The notes beneath the pieces are model-generated. The model was not told the origin of the DNA and did no database searches. It worked only from the letters and a program-made list of their open reading frames with translations. From positions 1,612,001-1,676,000 of the forward strand of contig JADJSD010000001.1 of assembly GCA_016711875.1 (NCBI GenBank): 64,000 nt of DNA. Reading direction: 5' to 3'. The position numbers were made by a program, and so were the translations under genes. Of the stretch, positions 52,627 to 62,998 are shown one piece after another; within the stretch, counting starts at the first letter, position 1; each line of letters opens with the position of its first letter. The DNA is from Betaproteobacteria bacterium. Its GTDB lineage: Bacteria > Pseudomonadota > Gammaproteobacteria > Burkholderiales > Usitatibacteraceae.

Positions 52627-52655
52627 TTTATAGCCGTTTCAAGTGCCGAACGCAA
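52627..52655 (-). promoter_or_regulatory. Candidate sigma-70 promoter of the mshL operon
   Basis: On the minus strand TTGCGT (52655-52650) and TATAAA (52632-52627) are 17 bp apart, placing the start near 52620, about 44 bases before the secretin ATG. The region between mshM and mshL has no sigma-54 element, so the machinery operon may be controlled differently from the prepilin operon. Confidence 0.45.
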
Positions 52656-52709
52656 TCGAAACCCCGGACGGCCCGCGCCCCGCAAGCCCTTGACAGGCTT
52701 GAAGGATTT

Positions 52710-54278
52710 TCAAGCCGGCGGGCCCTTTCGCACGTCGCTTCGGACCCCTTCGACCGTCCGCACGTACGGTCCGAACTTCCGGAGGTTGGCCGGCAGGCCC
52801 TCCATCGCGGACGTTGCTTCGCGTCTCGTGGCGAAGGCGCCGTACAGGACACCCATCTTGGGCGATTCGGCATTGCCGCTCGGATAAAGAAAGAGGGTGT
52901 CGGGTGGAAGGGCGCGGGAGGCCTCCCCCACATACCACTCGAGGTAGTCCCGCTGCCGGGCGTCGGTCATCATCAACTGGACGACGAATCGTTTCTCCCC
53001 GGGCGTGTCCAGAAGGCCGAGGCCGGCGTCCATCCGGGCGGCGAGCTTGGGCGACAACGGGGCGGGCGGTGCCGGGCTTTCGGCCTTGGCGGGACTCTTT
53101 AGCGTACTTTCCAGGGCGAGCACTGGCGCGGACACCGCGGCCGACTTCGGGGGGGCGGTGACAGGCTCCGCCTTGGCGGGCTCGGCCGATGGGGCAATCG
53201 TCGCAGCCGGCACGGCGGCCGGCGCCGGCGCGGACGATGGGGCGGTCGGGGCGGTCGGGACGGCAGGGGATGCGGCCGCTACCGTCGCGGCCTCGGGCGT
53301 TGTGGCGGGGGCCGGTGCGACCGCGCCCCGGGCCGAAGCCGGCGAGGTCGGAACGACGGCCGATCCGAGCGGAAACATCTGCGCCAGTCCGAAACCGAGC
53401 ACCGTGCCGGCGACGAGCCCGCCAAGCGCATAGAGAGGGGCACGAGGGGTGGACGGCTTCTGCGCGAGGACGATCTGGGTGTCGGAGACGGCCGCCCGGG
53501 CATGGTCCGCGCTGACCGAGTGGGTGCCGGCGGCGAAGGCCGCGAGCAGCGTCTTGTCCGCGTAGATGTTGATGCGGCGGGTGAGGCCTTCCGAGGCCTC
53601 GGCGATGATCTTGAGCGCCTCGGCGCCGAAGAGGTCCGGCCCGTGGTACCCGGCCGCGCGCAGGCGGAAATTGATGTAGTCGCGGATGTCGCGGGCCGGC
53701 AGCGGGTCGAGCAGGAAGGCGTGCGTGATGCGTTCCTTCAGCTGGCGCATGTTCGGGAGCGCGAGGTGCTCGTCGAGTTCCGGCTGGCCGAACAGGACGA
53801 TCTGCAGCAGCTTCTGCGTGCCCGTCTCGAGGTTCGAGAGCAGGCGGATCTCCTCGAGCGTCTCGAGGGGCATCGCGTGGGCCTCGTCGATGAGCGCCAC
53901 GACCTGGCGCCCCTCGGCGTGCAGGGCGAGGAGCTTCTCCTGCAGCGCGCGGAGCAGGCGGGTCGTGGTGGCGCCCTCGGTATCGATCCCGATTTCCGAG
54001 GCCACGGCGACCAGCATCTCGTCGCGGGAGAGGCTGGGGACGGCGAGGTAGATCGTCTCCACCTTGTCCGGCAGCCGCTCCATCAGCACGCGGCAGAGCA
54101 TGGTCTTGCCGGTGCCGACCTCGCCCGTCACCTTCACCAGGCCTTCGCCCGCCGTGATGGCATACGTGAGCGCCTCCAGCGTGGCGCCGCGGTTCGCGCC
54201 GGCGAAGAAGAACTCCGTGTGCGGCGTGATGCGGAAGGGCGCCTCGCGCAGTCCGAAGTGCTCCAGGTACATCGTCAT
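52710..54278 (-). CDS. mshM: MshM/ExeA-like AAA ATPase with C-terminal SPOR-like domain
   Basis: A 522-residue protein. The N-terminal ExeA-type ATPase starts MTMYLEHFGLREAPFRITPH and has Walker A GEVGTGKTML at 52-61 and VALIDEAHAMPLETLEEIRLLSN as Walker B. A membrane helix (about 275-297, YALGGLVAGTVLGFGLAQM) is followed by a ~130-residue Ala/Pro linker and an SPOR-like peptidoglycan-binding region near the end (RFVVQLMMTDARQRDYLEW onward). It probably helps insert the secretin through peptidoglycan. As sequenced, its frame is joined to the upstream regulator by a frameshift; the natural start is the ATG at 54278. Confidence 0.87.
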   Translation of the reverse strand: MTMYLEHFGLREAPFRITPHTEFFFAGANRGATLEALTYAITAGEGLVKVTGEVGTGKTMLCRVLMERLPDKVETIYLAVPSLSRDEMLVAVASEIGIDTEGATTTRLLRALQEKLLALHAEGRQVVALIDEAHAMPLETLEEIRLLSNLETGTQKLLQIVLFGQPELDEHLALPNMRQLKERITHAFLLDPLPARDIRDYINFRLRAAGYHGPDLFGAEALKIIAEASEGLTRRINIYADKTLLAAFAAGTHSVSADHARAAVSDTQIVLAQKPSTPRAPLYALGGLVAGTVLGFGLAQMFPLGSAVVPTSPASARGAVAPAPATTPEAATVAAASPAVPTAPTAPSSAPAPAAVPAATIAPSAEPAKAEPVTAPPKSAAVSAPVLALESTLKSPAKAESPAPPAPLSPKLAARMDAGLGLLDTPGEKRFVVQLMMTDARQRDYLEWYVGEASRALPPDTLFLYPSGNAESPKMGVLYGAFATRREATSAMEGLPANLRKFGPYVRTVEGVRSDVRKGPPA

Positions 54279-54297
54279 GGGCGTGCGTCGGTCGCGA

Positions 54298-55754
<1,457 letters not shown>

Positions 55755-55858
55755 GGCGTGCACGCTTGGGTTGGAGATTATAGAAGAGCCGCCCCGTCGG
55801 AGCGCGGTGTCGTTTTGGTAGAATGCGCTTCCCTCTTGCGCCGCGCCAACCATCCCGA

Positions 55859-56686
55859 GTGTCCGAAGCTCCCCTCGTCGAGATCGACGCCGTCCAGTTC
55901 GGCTATGGCCGCAGCCTGGTGCTGAAGGGCATTTCGATGCGCATTCCGCGCGGGAAGATCGTCGCGATCATGGGCGGGAGCGGCTGCGGCAAGACGACGC
56001 TGCTGCGCCTGGTGAGCGGCCAGTTGAAGCCCACGGCCGGTTCGGTACGCCTGGCCGGAGAGACGGTGCACGAGCTCGACCGCGAGGGGCTTTACCGGCT
56101 GCGCCGCCGCATGAGCATGCTCTTCCAGTTCGGCGCCCTGTTCACCGACCTGAGCGTCTACGACAATGTCGCCTTCCCCCTTCGCGAGCATACGGACCTG
56201 TCGGAGGCGATGGTGCGCGATCTCGTGCTGCTCAAGCTGGAGGCAGTCGGCCTTCGCGGCGCGCACAACCTCATGCCTTCCGAGCTTTCGGGCGGCATGG
56301 CCCGCCGCGTGGCACTGGCCCGCGCCGTGGTGATGGACCCGATGCTGGTCCTCTATGACGAGCCCTTCGCGGGCCTCGACCCGATCTCGATGTCCGTGGT
56401 GGGCAGCCTCATCCGGCGCCTGAACCACGCGCTCGGCGCCACCTCGATCCTCGTCACGCACGACGTGGTCGAATCCATGCAGATCGTGGATTACCTCTAT
56501 TTCGTCGCCGACGGCCGCGTGGTGGGCGAGGGTACGCCGGACGAGATCCGCGCGTCGGCCACGCCCGTGGTGCACCAGTTCGTCCATGGCGAGACCGACG
56601 GCCCGGTGCCCTTCCACTATCCGGCCCCGGACTACGCGGCCGACGTGGGGCTCGCCGACGCGGCGAAGGAGCCCGTCCATGCTTGA
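55859..56686 (+). CDS. mlaF: Phospholipid ABC transporter ATP-binding protein MlaF
   Basis: ATPase of the Mla system that returns mislocalised phospholipids from the outer to the inner membrane. About 275 residues from a GTG at 55859; an ATG at 55823 adds 12 residues, but it overlaps a TAGAAT -10-like box (55819-55824), so the GTG is favoured. Walker A GGSGCGKTT, the MlaF-type LFQFGALFTDLSVYDNVAFPLRE, signature ELSGGMARR, and LVLYDEPFAGLDP are all present. Overlaps mlaE by 8 bp. Divergent from the pilus regulator gene. Confidence 0.93.
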   Translation: MSEAPLVEIDAVQFGYGRSLVLKGISMRIPRGKIVAIMGGSGCGKTTLLRLVSGQLKPTAGSVRLAGETVHELDREGLYRLRRRMSMLFQFGALFTDLSVYDNVAFPLREHTDLSEAMVRDLVLLKLEAVGLRGAHNLMPSELSGGMARRVALARAVVMDPMLVLYDEPFAGLDPISMSVVGSLIRRLNHALGATSILVTHDVVESMQIVDYLYFVADGRVVGEGTPDEIRASATPVVHQFVHGETDGPVPFHYPAPDYAADVGLADAAKEPVHA

Positions 56687-57476
56687 CCGCGTGAAGCTCA
56701 CGCTCGGGCGCCTGGGCCACAACTTCATCGACGGCGTCTGGCGCGTGGGCGCGATGACGCGTTTCTTCGTCCAGGTGATCGCGGCGTCGGGCACCAGCGC
56801 GCGCCGCTTCCGCCTGGTGATGCGCGAGGTGTACTTCACCGGCGTCCTCTCGCTCATCATCATCGTGGTGTCCGGGCTCTTCGTCGGCATGGTGCTGGGG
56901 CTGCAGGGATTCCAGACGCTCCAGCGCTACGGCGCTCAGGAGTCGATCGGCGTGCTGGTCGCGCTCTCGTTGGTGCGGGAGCTCGGACCGGTGGTCGCCG
57001 CGCTCCTCTTCGCGAGCCGCGCGGGCTCGGCGATCACCGCGGAGATCGGCCTCATGAAGGCGACCGAGCAGCTCACCGCGATGGACATGATGGCCGTCTC
57101 GCCGATGTCGCGCGTCATCGCGCCCCGTTTCTGGGCCGGGGTCATCTCGATGCCCGTGCTCGCGGCAATCTTCTCCGCGATGGGCATCTTCGGCGGCTAC
57201 CTGGTGGGCGTGGTGCTCATCGGCGTGGACAACGGCGCCTTCTGGTCGCAAATGCAGGCGGCGGTGGACTTCCGGTATGATGTTTTGAACGGCGTCGTGA
57301 AGAGTTTCGTGTTCGGGATCGCCGTGACGGTGATCGCGACATTCGAGGGATTCGATGCCCCCCCGACAGCGGAAGGCGTCTCCGGCGCCACGACGCGCAC
57401 CGTGGTGAGTTCGGCGCTCACCATCCTCGCCCTCGACCTCGTGCTCACCGCGTTCATGCTGCGCGGCGATGCCTGA
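56679..57476 (+). CDS. mlaE: Phospholipid ABC transporter permease MlaE
   Basis: A 265-residue inner-membrane permease with the MlaE signature: about five helices, the VLGLQGFQTLQRYGAQESIG segment, and the coupling region RELGPVVAALLFASRAGSAITAEIGLMKATEQ. The start ATG at 56679 lies within the mlaF end. With MlaF, MlaD and MlaB it forms the inner-membrane complex. Confidence 0.94.
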   Translation: MLDRVKLTLGRLGHNFIDGVWRVGAMTRFFVQVIAASGTSARRFRLVMREVYFTGVLSLIIIVVSGLFVGMVLGLQGFQTLQRYGAQESIGVLVALSLVRELGPVVAALLFASRAGSAITAEIGLMKATEQLTAMDMMAVSPMSRVIAPRFWAGVISMPVLAAIFSAMGIFGGYLVGVVLIGVDNGAFWSQMQAAVDFRYDVLNGVVKSFVFGIAVTVIATFEGFDAPPTAEGVSGATTRTVVSSALTILALDLVLTAFMLRGDA

Positions 57477-57507
57477 GCGACGGGCGGACCAACCGAGCGG
57501 ATAGGCC

Positions 57508-57978
57508 ATGGAAAGAACGACGATCGATCTCTGGTTCGGCGCCTTCGTGATCGCGGGATTCGCGGCACTCCTGGTGCTGGCCCTCAAGGCGGGCAACCTG
57601 GGCGCGGAGCGGCCCGCGAGCACCTACCAGGTGCAGGCGCGATTCGACAACATCGGCGGCCTCAAGGTGCGCGCTCCCGTGCGCAGTTCCGGCGTCCTCG
57701 TCGGGCGTGTGGCCGAGATCCATTTCGACAACGAGCGCTTCCAGGCTTCGGTCACCCTCGCGCTCGACTCGCGCTACACCTTCCCGAAGGACACGAGCGC
57801 CTCGATCCTCACCTCGGGTCTTCTGGGCGAGCAGTACGTCGGCCTCGACGCCGGCGGCGACGAGAAGAAGCTCGCTCAGGGCGACCGGGTTTCCATCACC
57901 CAGTCGGCCGTCGTGCTCGAGCGGCTCATCGGCCAGTTCCTCTTCAGCAAGGCCCAGGAGGACGGCGGCAAGAAGTAG
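57508..57978 (+). CDS. mlaD: Outer-membrane lipid asymmetry protein MlaD
   Basis: A 156-residue MCE-domain protein. One N-terminal helix (LWFGAFVIAGFAALLVLAL) anchors it, and the MCE domain begins YQVQARFDNIGGLKVRAPVRSSGVLVG. It forms the hexameric ring that passes phospholipid between MlaC and MlaE. Length is typical for the short MlaD form. It is 31 bp after mlaE. Confidence 0.94.
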   Translation: MERTTIDLWFGAFVIAGFAALLVLALKAGNLGAERPASTYQVQARFDNIGGLKVRAPVRSSGVLVGRVAEIHFDNERFQASVTLALDSRYTFPKDTSASILTSGLLGEQYVGLDAGGDEKKLAQGDRVSITQSAVVLERLIGQFLFSKAQEDGGKK

Positions 57979-58045
57979 TGACGCCGGGAACCCTCCGGCG
58001 CCTCGCACGCTCCAACCGGCGTACCCACGCCAAGGACATCACACC

Positions 58046-58720
58046 ATGAACGACCGACTCACGGCTTTCCTGCCCCGCGGGATCGCGGCCCTTCTTGCCA
58101 GCGCGGCCTGCCTTTTCGCACCCGCGGCTGCCGCGGCGCCGGACGTCGCACCCGATGCCCTCGTGCGCAAGTCGATCGATGAAGTCCTCGCCGTCATCAG
58201 GACGGACAAGGATCTCCAGGCCGGCAACCAGCGCAAGATCCTCGACCTGGTCGAGGAGAAGGTGCTGCCGCACTTCGACTTCAATCGCATGACGCGACTG
58301 GCGGTCGGCCGCAACTGGGCACAGGCCTCGGATGCGCAGAAGGAGTCGCTGGTGCGCGAATTCCGCACGCTGCTCGTGCGCACCTATTCCACTTCCCTGT
58401 CGCAATACCGCAACCAGACCATCGACGTGAAGCCGGCCAAGGTCGGCGCGGGCGACACGGACACGCTCGTGAAGACCCTCGTGAACCAGCCGGGCGGCCA
58501 GCCCATCCCCATCGACTATTCGATGGAGAAGTCCGACAAGGGCTGGCGCGTCTACGATGTGGTGGTCGACGGTGTATCCCTCGTCACCACCTACCGCAGC
58601 TCGTTCAACGACCAGATCCAGAAGGGTGGCATCGACGGGCTGGTGAAGACGCTCGCGGACCGCAACCGGGGGGGAAGCGCCTCGCCCAAGGCGCCTGCGA
58701 AGGCCGAGCCGAGCAAGTGA
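58046..58720 (+). CDS. mlaC: Periplasmic phospholipid-binding protein MlaC
   Basis: A 224-residue soluble shuttle. A signal peptide (about 1-31, ending AAAAA) precedes PDALVRKSIDEVLAVIR, VLPHFDFNRMTRLAVGRNW and the C-terminal KGWRVYDVVVDGVSLVTTYRSSF blocks of the Ttg2D/MlaC family. A Lys/Ala tail follows. The outer-membrane partner mlaA, often found next to mlaD/mlaC in related bacteria, is missing here. Overlaps mlaB as GTGA. Confidence 0.93.
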   Translation: MNDRLTAFLPRGIAALLASAACLFAPAAAAAPDVAPDALVRKSIDEVLAVIRTDKDLQAGNQRKILDLVEEKVLPHFDFNRMTRLAVGRNWAQASDAQKESLVREFRTLLVRTYSTSLSQYRNQTIDVKPAKVGAGDTDTLVKTLVNQPGGQPIPIDYSMEKSDKGWRVYDVVVDGVSLVTTYRSSFNDQIQKGGIDGLVKTLADRNRGGSASPKAPAKAEPSK

Positions 58721-59019
58721 ACGCCGGGGTCCGCAGCGAGGTCCTGGCGCTCGAAGGCGCGCTCTCCTTCGAGAGCCTGCCCGATGTGCTCGAGAAGAGC
58801 CGGGCGTATACCGCGCGGACGGACCTCCCGGACCGTCTTACCATCGATTTTTCCGCCATCACCCAGGTCGATTCCTCCGCCGTCGCCCTGCTGCTGGAGT
58901 GGCGGCGGGAAGCCGCCCGGCTCGGCAAGTCGCTCCTTTTCGAGAACCTCCCCGCGAACCTGCTCGCGCTCGCGGATCTCTACGGGGTCACCGGACTCAT
59001 CCAGCCCTGCCGGGCCTAG
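58717..59019 (+). CDS. mlaB: STAS-domain protein MlaB
   Basis: A 100-residue cytoplasmic STAS domain that stabilises MlaF. A GTG start overlaps the mlaC stop. The core is LTIDFSAITQVDSSAVALLLEWRREA, with the characteristic serine-containing loop SSA. It belongs to the mlaFEDCB operon. Confidence 0.88.
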   Translation: MNAGVRSEVLALEGALSFESLPDVLEKSRAYTARTDLPDRLTIDFSAITQVDSSAVALLLEWRREAARLGKSLLFENLPANLLALADLYGVTGLIQPCRA

Positions 59020-59021
59020 CG

Positions 59022-59945
59022 ATGACGCCTGCCGTCGAGGTCCGCGACGTCCGCAAGCGCTACGGGAAGCTCGATGCGCTGGACGGCATCTCCCTTACCG
59101 TCGAGCCGGGCGAGTTCTTCGCGCTCCTGGGGCCCAATGGCGCCGGCAAGACCACCCTCATCTCGGCGCTCGGCGGCCTGGTTCGCGCGGATTCCGGTGA
59201 GCTTCGCGTCATGGGTCACGACGTCATCCGGGACTATCGCGAGGCTCGCCGCAGCCTGGGCATCGTTCCGCAGGAGATCGTCTTCGACCCCTTCTTCAGC
59301 GTGCGCGAGACCCTCGAGCTCCAGTCCGGCTACTTCGGCCTGCGAGACAACGGAAAATGGATCGACGAGCTGCTCGAGCGGCTCGCGCTCGGTCCCAAGG
59401 CCGGTGCCAACATGCGCAGCCTCTCGGGCGGGATGAAGCGCCGCGTGCTCGTCGCGCAGGCCCTCGTGCATCGCCCGCCCGTCATCGTGCTCGACGAGCC
59501 GACGGCCGGCGTCGACGTGGAACTGCGCCAGACCCTGTGGGCCTTCGTGCGCGAACTCAACGCCGCGGGCCACGCGATCATCCTCACGACCCACTACCTC
59601 GAGGAAGCCCAGGAACTCTGCTCCCGCATCGCGATGATGAAGGCGGGACGGATCGTCGCGCTGGACGAGACGGCGCGGCTGCTCGCGGCGTTTTCCGAGC
59701 GGGTGCTGCGGGTGAAGTTCGCCGGATGCGAGTTGCCTGCCGCGCTCGCCGCCGGGGCGAGCCTGGCCGCGGACGGCGCCTGGCGCCTTCCCGTGGAAGG
59801 CGCGGCCCAGGTCGAGTCGGCCCTCGCCCGGCTGCGCGAGGCCGGCGCCCGCATCGAGCACCTGGAGGTCGCCGAGCCCGAACTCGAGGAAGTGTTCGTG
59901 AAGATCATGGCGAACGCGGGCGAAGCCGCGCCAGTCCCGGCATGA
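59022..59945 (+). CDS. ABC-2 type exporter ATP-binding protein
   Basis: A 307-residue ATPase of the YadG/CcmA-like group. Walker A GPNGAGKTT, signature RSLSGGMKRR, Walker B VIVLDEPTAGVD and the H-loop in ILTTHYLEEAQELCSR are present, followed by a ~90-residue C-terminal domain. It pairs with the permease that overlaps its end (ATGA). The substrate is unknown. The mlaB-exporter-bolA order recurs in betaproteobacteria. Confidence 0.9.
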   Translation: MTPAVEVRDVRKRYGKLDALDGISLTVEPGEFFALLGPNGAGKTTLISALGGLVRADSGELRVMGHDVIRDYREARRSLGIVPQEIVFDPFFSVRETLELQSGYFGLRDNGKWIDELLERLALGPKAGANMRSLSGGMKRRVLVAQALVHRPPVIVLDEPTAGVDVELRQTLWAFVRELNAAGHAIILTTHYLEEAQELCSRIAMMKAGRIVALDETARLLAAFSERVLRVKFAGCELPAALAAGASLAADGAWRLPVEGAAQVESALARLREAGARIEHLEVAEPELEEVFVKIMANAGEAAPVPA

Positions 59946-60700
59946 GCGCCGGTTTCCGCACCCTGCTGTGGAAGGAAGTGCTGCGCTTCTGGAAGGTGAG
60001 CGTCCAGACCGTGGCGGCGCCCGTGCTTTCGGCGCTTCTCTTCCTCATGATCTTCTCCCACGCGCTTTCTTCCCACGTCGAGGCCTATCCGGGTGTCGGG
60101 TACACGCAGTTCCTCGTGCCCGGGCTCGCCATGATGTCGATGCTGCAGAACGCGTTCGCCAACAGTTCCTCGTCGATCATCCAGTCGAAGCTCACCGGCA
60201 ACATCGTCTTCATCCTGCTGCCGCCGCTCACACCGGGCGACATCTTCGGGGCCTACCTGCTCGCCTCCGTGGCTCGCGGGCTCGCGGTCGGAGCGGGGGT
60301 CTTCGCGGCGACATTCCTCGTCGTGCCACTGCCGGTCGCGAGCCCGTTCTGGATGCTCGCCTTCGCGCTGGTGGGCTCGGCCCTGCTCGGCGCGCTCGGC
60401 ATCGTCGCCGGAATCTGGGCGGAGAAGTTCGACCAGCTCGCGGCATTCCAGAATTTCCTCGTGATGCCGCTCACCTTCCTCGCGGGGGTCTTCTACTCCG
60501 TGAAGTCCCTGCCGCCCTTCTGGCAGGCTGCCTCGCACCTGAACCCGTTCTTCTACGCGATCGACGGCTTCCGCTACGGCTTCTTCGGCCAGTCCGATGT
60601 CCCGCCGGAAACGAGCCTCGCGATTGCGACGGGCACGCTCTGTGCCCTATCATGGCTGACCCTGCGGCTCCTTCGCTCCGGCTACAAGCTGCGTTCCTGA
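59942..60700 (+). CDS. ABC-2 type exporter permease
   Basis: A 252-residue permease with six predicted helices and ABC-2 family features: a short N-terminal amphipathic segment (LLWKEVLRFWKVSVQ), the IVFILLPPLTPGDIFGAYL coupling region, and LVMPLTFLAGVFYSVKSLPPFWQ near the C-terminus. It resembles YadH. It is translated with its ATPase and has no other subunit here. Confidence 0.88.
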   Translation: MSAGFRTLLWKEVLRFWKVSVQTVAAPVLSALLFLMIFSHALSSHVEAYPGVGYTQFLVPGLAMMSMLQNAFANSSSSIIQSKLTGNIVFILLPPLTPGDIFGAYLLASVARGLAVGAGVFAATFLVVPLPVASPFWMLAFALVGSALLGALGIVAGIWAEKFDQLAAFQNFLVMPLTFLAGVFYSVKSLPPFWQAASHLNPFFYAIDGFRYGFFGQSDVPPETSLAIATGTLCALSWLTLRLLRSGYKLRS

Positions 60701-60711
60701 TTTCCACGCCC

Positions 60712-60948
60712 ATGGTCGACCCCCGCTCCATCGAGGACTCCATCCGTAGCGGTCTCGATTGCCGTCACCTCGAGGTGAGCGGCGACGGGTCCCATTTCGA
60801 GGCGATCGTGGTGAGCCCCGCCTTCGAGGGCCAGAGCCGCGTGCGCCGGCACCAGCTGGTCTACGGCGCCCTGGGCGAGCGAATGCGCGAGGAGATCCAC
60901 GCGCTCTCGATGCGAACGCTGACGCCCGAGGAGTGGGCGGCACGCTGA
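60712..60948 (+). CDS. BolA/IbaG family protein
   Basis: A 78-residue BolA-fold protein. BolA-like proteins partner with monothiol glutaredoxins in iron-sulfur handling; the IbaG subgroup is linked to mla and murA loci. The core is LDCRHLEVSGDGSHFEAIVVSPAFEG, followed by RRHQLVYGALGERMREEIHALSMRTLTPEEW, with the conserved RxHxxVY-like motif. I chose the ATG at 60712, 11 bp after the permease. murA, which normally follows, is absent. Confidence 0.88.
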   Translation: MVDPRSIEDSIRSGLDCRHLEVSGDGSHFEAIVVSPAFEGQSRVRRHQLVYGALGERMREEIHALSMRTLTPEEWAAR

Positions 60949-61062
60949 ACCCGCGGGCACGAATCCTCGCCCGCACCGAATTCGCCCCACGTGGGATTTC
61001 CCCTTCAAGCGCAGGATAATGCCGGTGACACGTCGCCCGAGGGCGACGCGGCCGAAACCACG

Positions 61063-61701
61063 ATGATCACCATCGCACTCTCCAAAGGCCGCATCTACGA
61101 GGAAACGCTTCCGCTCCTGGAGGCCGCCGGCATCGTTCCGGCCGAGGACCCGGAAAAGTCCCGCAAGCTCATCCTCGCGACGAACCATCCGGGGGTGCGC
61201 GTCATCATCGTCCGGGCCTCGGACGTTCCCACCTATGTGCAGTACGGTGCCGCCGACCTGGGGGTGGCAGGGCTCGACCTGCTGCTCGAGCACGGCGGCA
61301 AGGGCCTTTACCAGCCGCTCGACCTGGGCATTGCCCGCTGCAAGCTGATGGTGGCGGTGCCCGAGGGCTTCGACTACCAGGCGGCCGTCCGCCGCGGCGC
61401 CCGCCTTCGCGTGGCCACGAAGTACATCGGAACGGCACGCGAGCACTTCGCGGCCAAGGGTGTCCACGTCGACCTCATCAAGCTCTACGGCTCGATGGAA
61501 CTGGCGCCGCTCGTGGGTCTCGCCGACGCCATCGTGGACGTCGTGGATACCGGAAGCACGTTGCGCGCGAACAGGCTCGTCGCGGTCGAGGAGATCCTGC
61601 GCATCTCGAGCCGACTGGTCGTGAACCCGGCGTCGATGAAAGTGAAGCGAGCCGAGGTCGTCCCCGTGATCGAGGCCTTCGAAAGGGCGAGTCGTGCCTG
61701 A
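61063..61701 (+). CDS. hisG: ATP phosphoribosyltransferase, short form
   Basis: First step of histidine synthesis: ATP plus PRPP to phosphoribosyl-ATP. The 212-residue length is the HisG-short form, which lacks the regulatory C-terminal domain and needs HisZ, which is not in this window. Motifs: ITIALSKGRIYEETLPLL, VRASDVPTYVQYGAADLGVAG, and VDVVDTGSTLRANRL for PRPP binding. The ATG at 61063 is preferred; the frame is open upstream to 60991 without similarity. Overlaps hisD by 8 bp. Confidence 0.95.
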   Translation: MITIALSKGRIYEETLPLLEAAGIVPAEDPEKSRKLILATNHPGVRVIIVRASDVPTYVQYGAADLGVAGLDLLLEHGGKGLYQPLDLGIARCKLMVAVPEGFDYQAAVRRGARLRVATKYIGTAREHFAAKGVHVDLIKLYGSMELAPLVGLADAIVDVVDTGSTLRANRLVAVEEILRISSRLVVNPASMKVKRAEVVPVIEAFERASRA

Positions 61702-62998
61702 ACCGCGCCGCCTGACCACCCGCGACGACGATTTCGACGCGAAGCTGGACGCCCTGCTCGCTTTCGAGACCGCGCAGGACGATTCGGTCGACCGAGCCGT
61801 CGCGGACATCCTCGAGAACGTTCGCCGACGCGGGGACGAAGCCCTCCTCGAATACACCGGCAAGTTCGACCGCTGGACGCCGGCCGGTGCCGCCGGGCTG
61901 GAGGTGAGCCTCGAGCGAGCGCACCAGGCGCTGGAGCGCATCGGACCCGCGGAACGGACCGCGCTCGAGACCGCGGCCGGGCGCATCCGCCGCTACCACG
62001 AACACCAGCACGTCAAGGGCTGGCGCATCGAGGAGGCGGACGGCACGGTTCTGGGCCAGCAGGTGACGCCTCTCGACCGCGTCGGGCTCTACGTGCCCGG
62101 CGGAAAGGCGGCCTATCCCTCGTCCGTGCTGATGAACGCGGTGGCCGCCAAGGTCGCCGGCGTTCCCGAACTGGTGATGGTCGTCCCGACGCCGGACGGG
62201 GTCGAGAACGACTTCGTCTTCGCCGCGGCGGCGCTCGCGGGCGTCGATCGCATATTCCGGGTGGGCGGCGCCCAGGCCGTCGGGGCACTCGCGTTCGGCA
62301 CGGCGAGCGTTCCGGCGGTCGACAAGATCGTCGGCCCCGGCAATGCGTACGTCGCGGCGGCCAAGCGGCGTGTCTTCGGGCGGGTGGGCATCGACATGGT
62401 GGCCGGGCCCTCGGAGATCCTCGTGATCGCCGACGGCACCGCGAATCCCGACTGGGTCGCCATGGACCTCTTCTCCCAGGCCGAGCATGACGAGATCGCG
62501 CAGGCGATCCTGGTGACGACGGAACCGGGCTTCGCGGACCGCGTGCTGGAATCGATGCGCCGGCAGGTGGTGGCGTTGCCGCGGCGCGCGATCATCGAAG
62601 CCTCGGTGCGCGGCCGGGGAGCCCTGATCGTGGCACGCGACCTGGACGAGGCCTGCGCGATCGCGAACCGCATCGCCCCGGAACACCTGGAACTCGCCGT
62701 GGCCGATCCCGATGCACTCCTGCCGAAGATCCGCCACGCCGGCGCGATATTCATGGGGCACTACGCCTCGGAGTCGCTGGGCGACTACTGCGCCGGACCG
62801 AATCACGTATTGCCGACTTCGCGCACGGCGCGATTTTCCTCGCCGCTCGGCGTCTACGATTTCCAGAAGCGCTCGAGCCTCATCCGCGTGAGTCGCGAGG
62901 CCGCCGTCCGCCTGGGCGAGACGGCCCGCACTCTGGCCCGCGCGGAGGGGCTGGAGGCCCACGCCAGGAGCGCCGAATTGCGGGGCGAAGCGCCGTGA
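61694..62998 (+). CDS. hisD: Histidinol dehydrogenase
   Basis: Oxidises histidinol to histidine in two NAD-linked steps. The 434-residue protein starts at a GTG overlapping hisG. Typical blocks are VGLYVPGGKAAYPSSVLMNA, VGGAQAVGALAFGT, VDKIVGPGNAYVAAAKR, DMVAGPSEILVIADG, and the zinc-site region AEHDEIAQAIL with the catalytic Glu/His (IAPEHLEL). Length is normal. It overlaps hisC by four bases (GTGA). Confidence 0.97.
   Translation: MPEPRRLTTRDDDFDAKLDALLAFETAQDDSVDRAVADILENVRRRGDEALLEYTGKFDRWTPAGAAGLEVSLERAHQALERIGPAERTALETAAGRIRRYHEHQHVKGWRIEEADGTVLGQQVTPLDRVGLYVPGGKAAYPSSVLMNAVAAKVAGVPELVMVVPTPDGVENDFVFAAAALAGVDRIFRVGGAQAVGALAFGTASVPAVDKIVGPGNAYVAAAKRRVFGRVGIDMVAGPSEILVIADGTANPDWVAMDLFSQAEHDEIAQAILVTTEPGFADRVLESMRRQVVALPRRAIIEASVRGRGALIVARDLDEACAIANRIAPEHLELAVADPDALLPKIRHAGAIFMGHYASESLGDYCAGPNHVLPTSRTARFSSPLGVYDFQKRSSLIRVSREAAVRLGETARTLARAEGLEAHARSAELRGEAP

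Noticed and set aside
55777..55782. TATAAT on the minus strand upstream of the pilus regulator
   Set aside because: A perfect -10 by sequence, but no -35 at proper spacing, and AT-rich stretches between divergent genes often match by chance.
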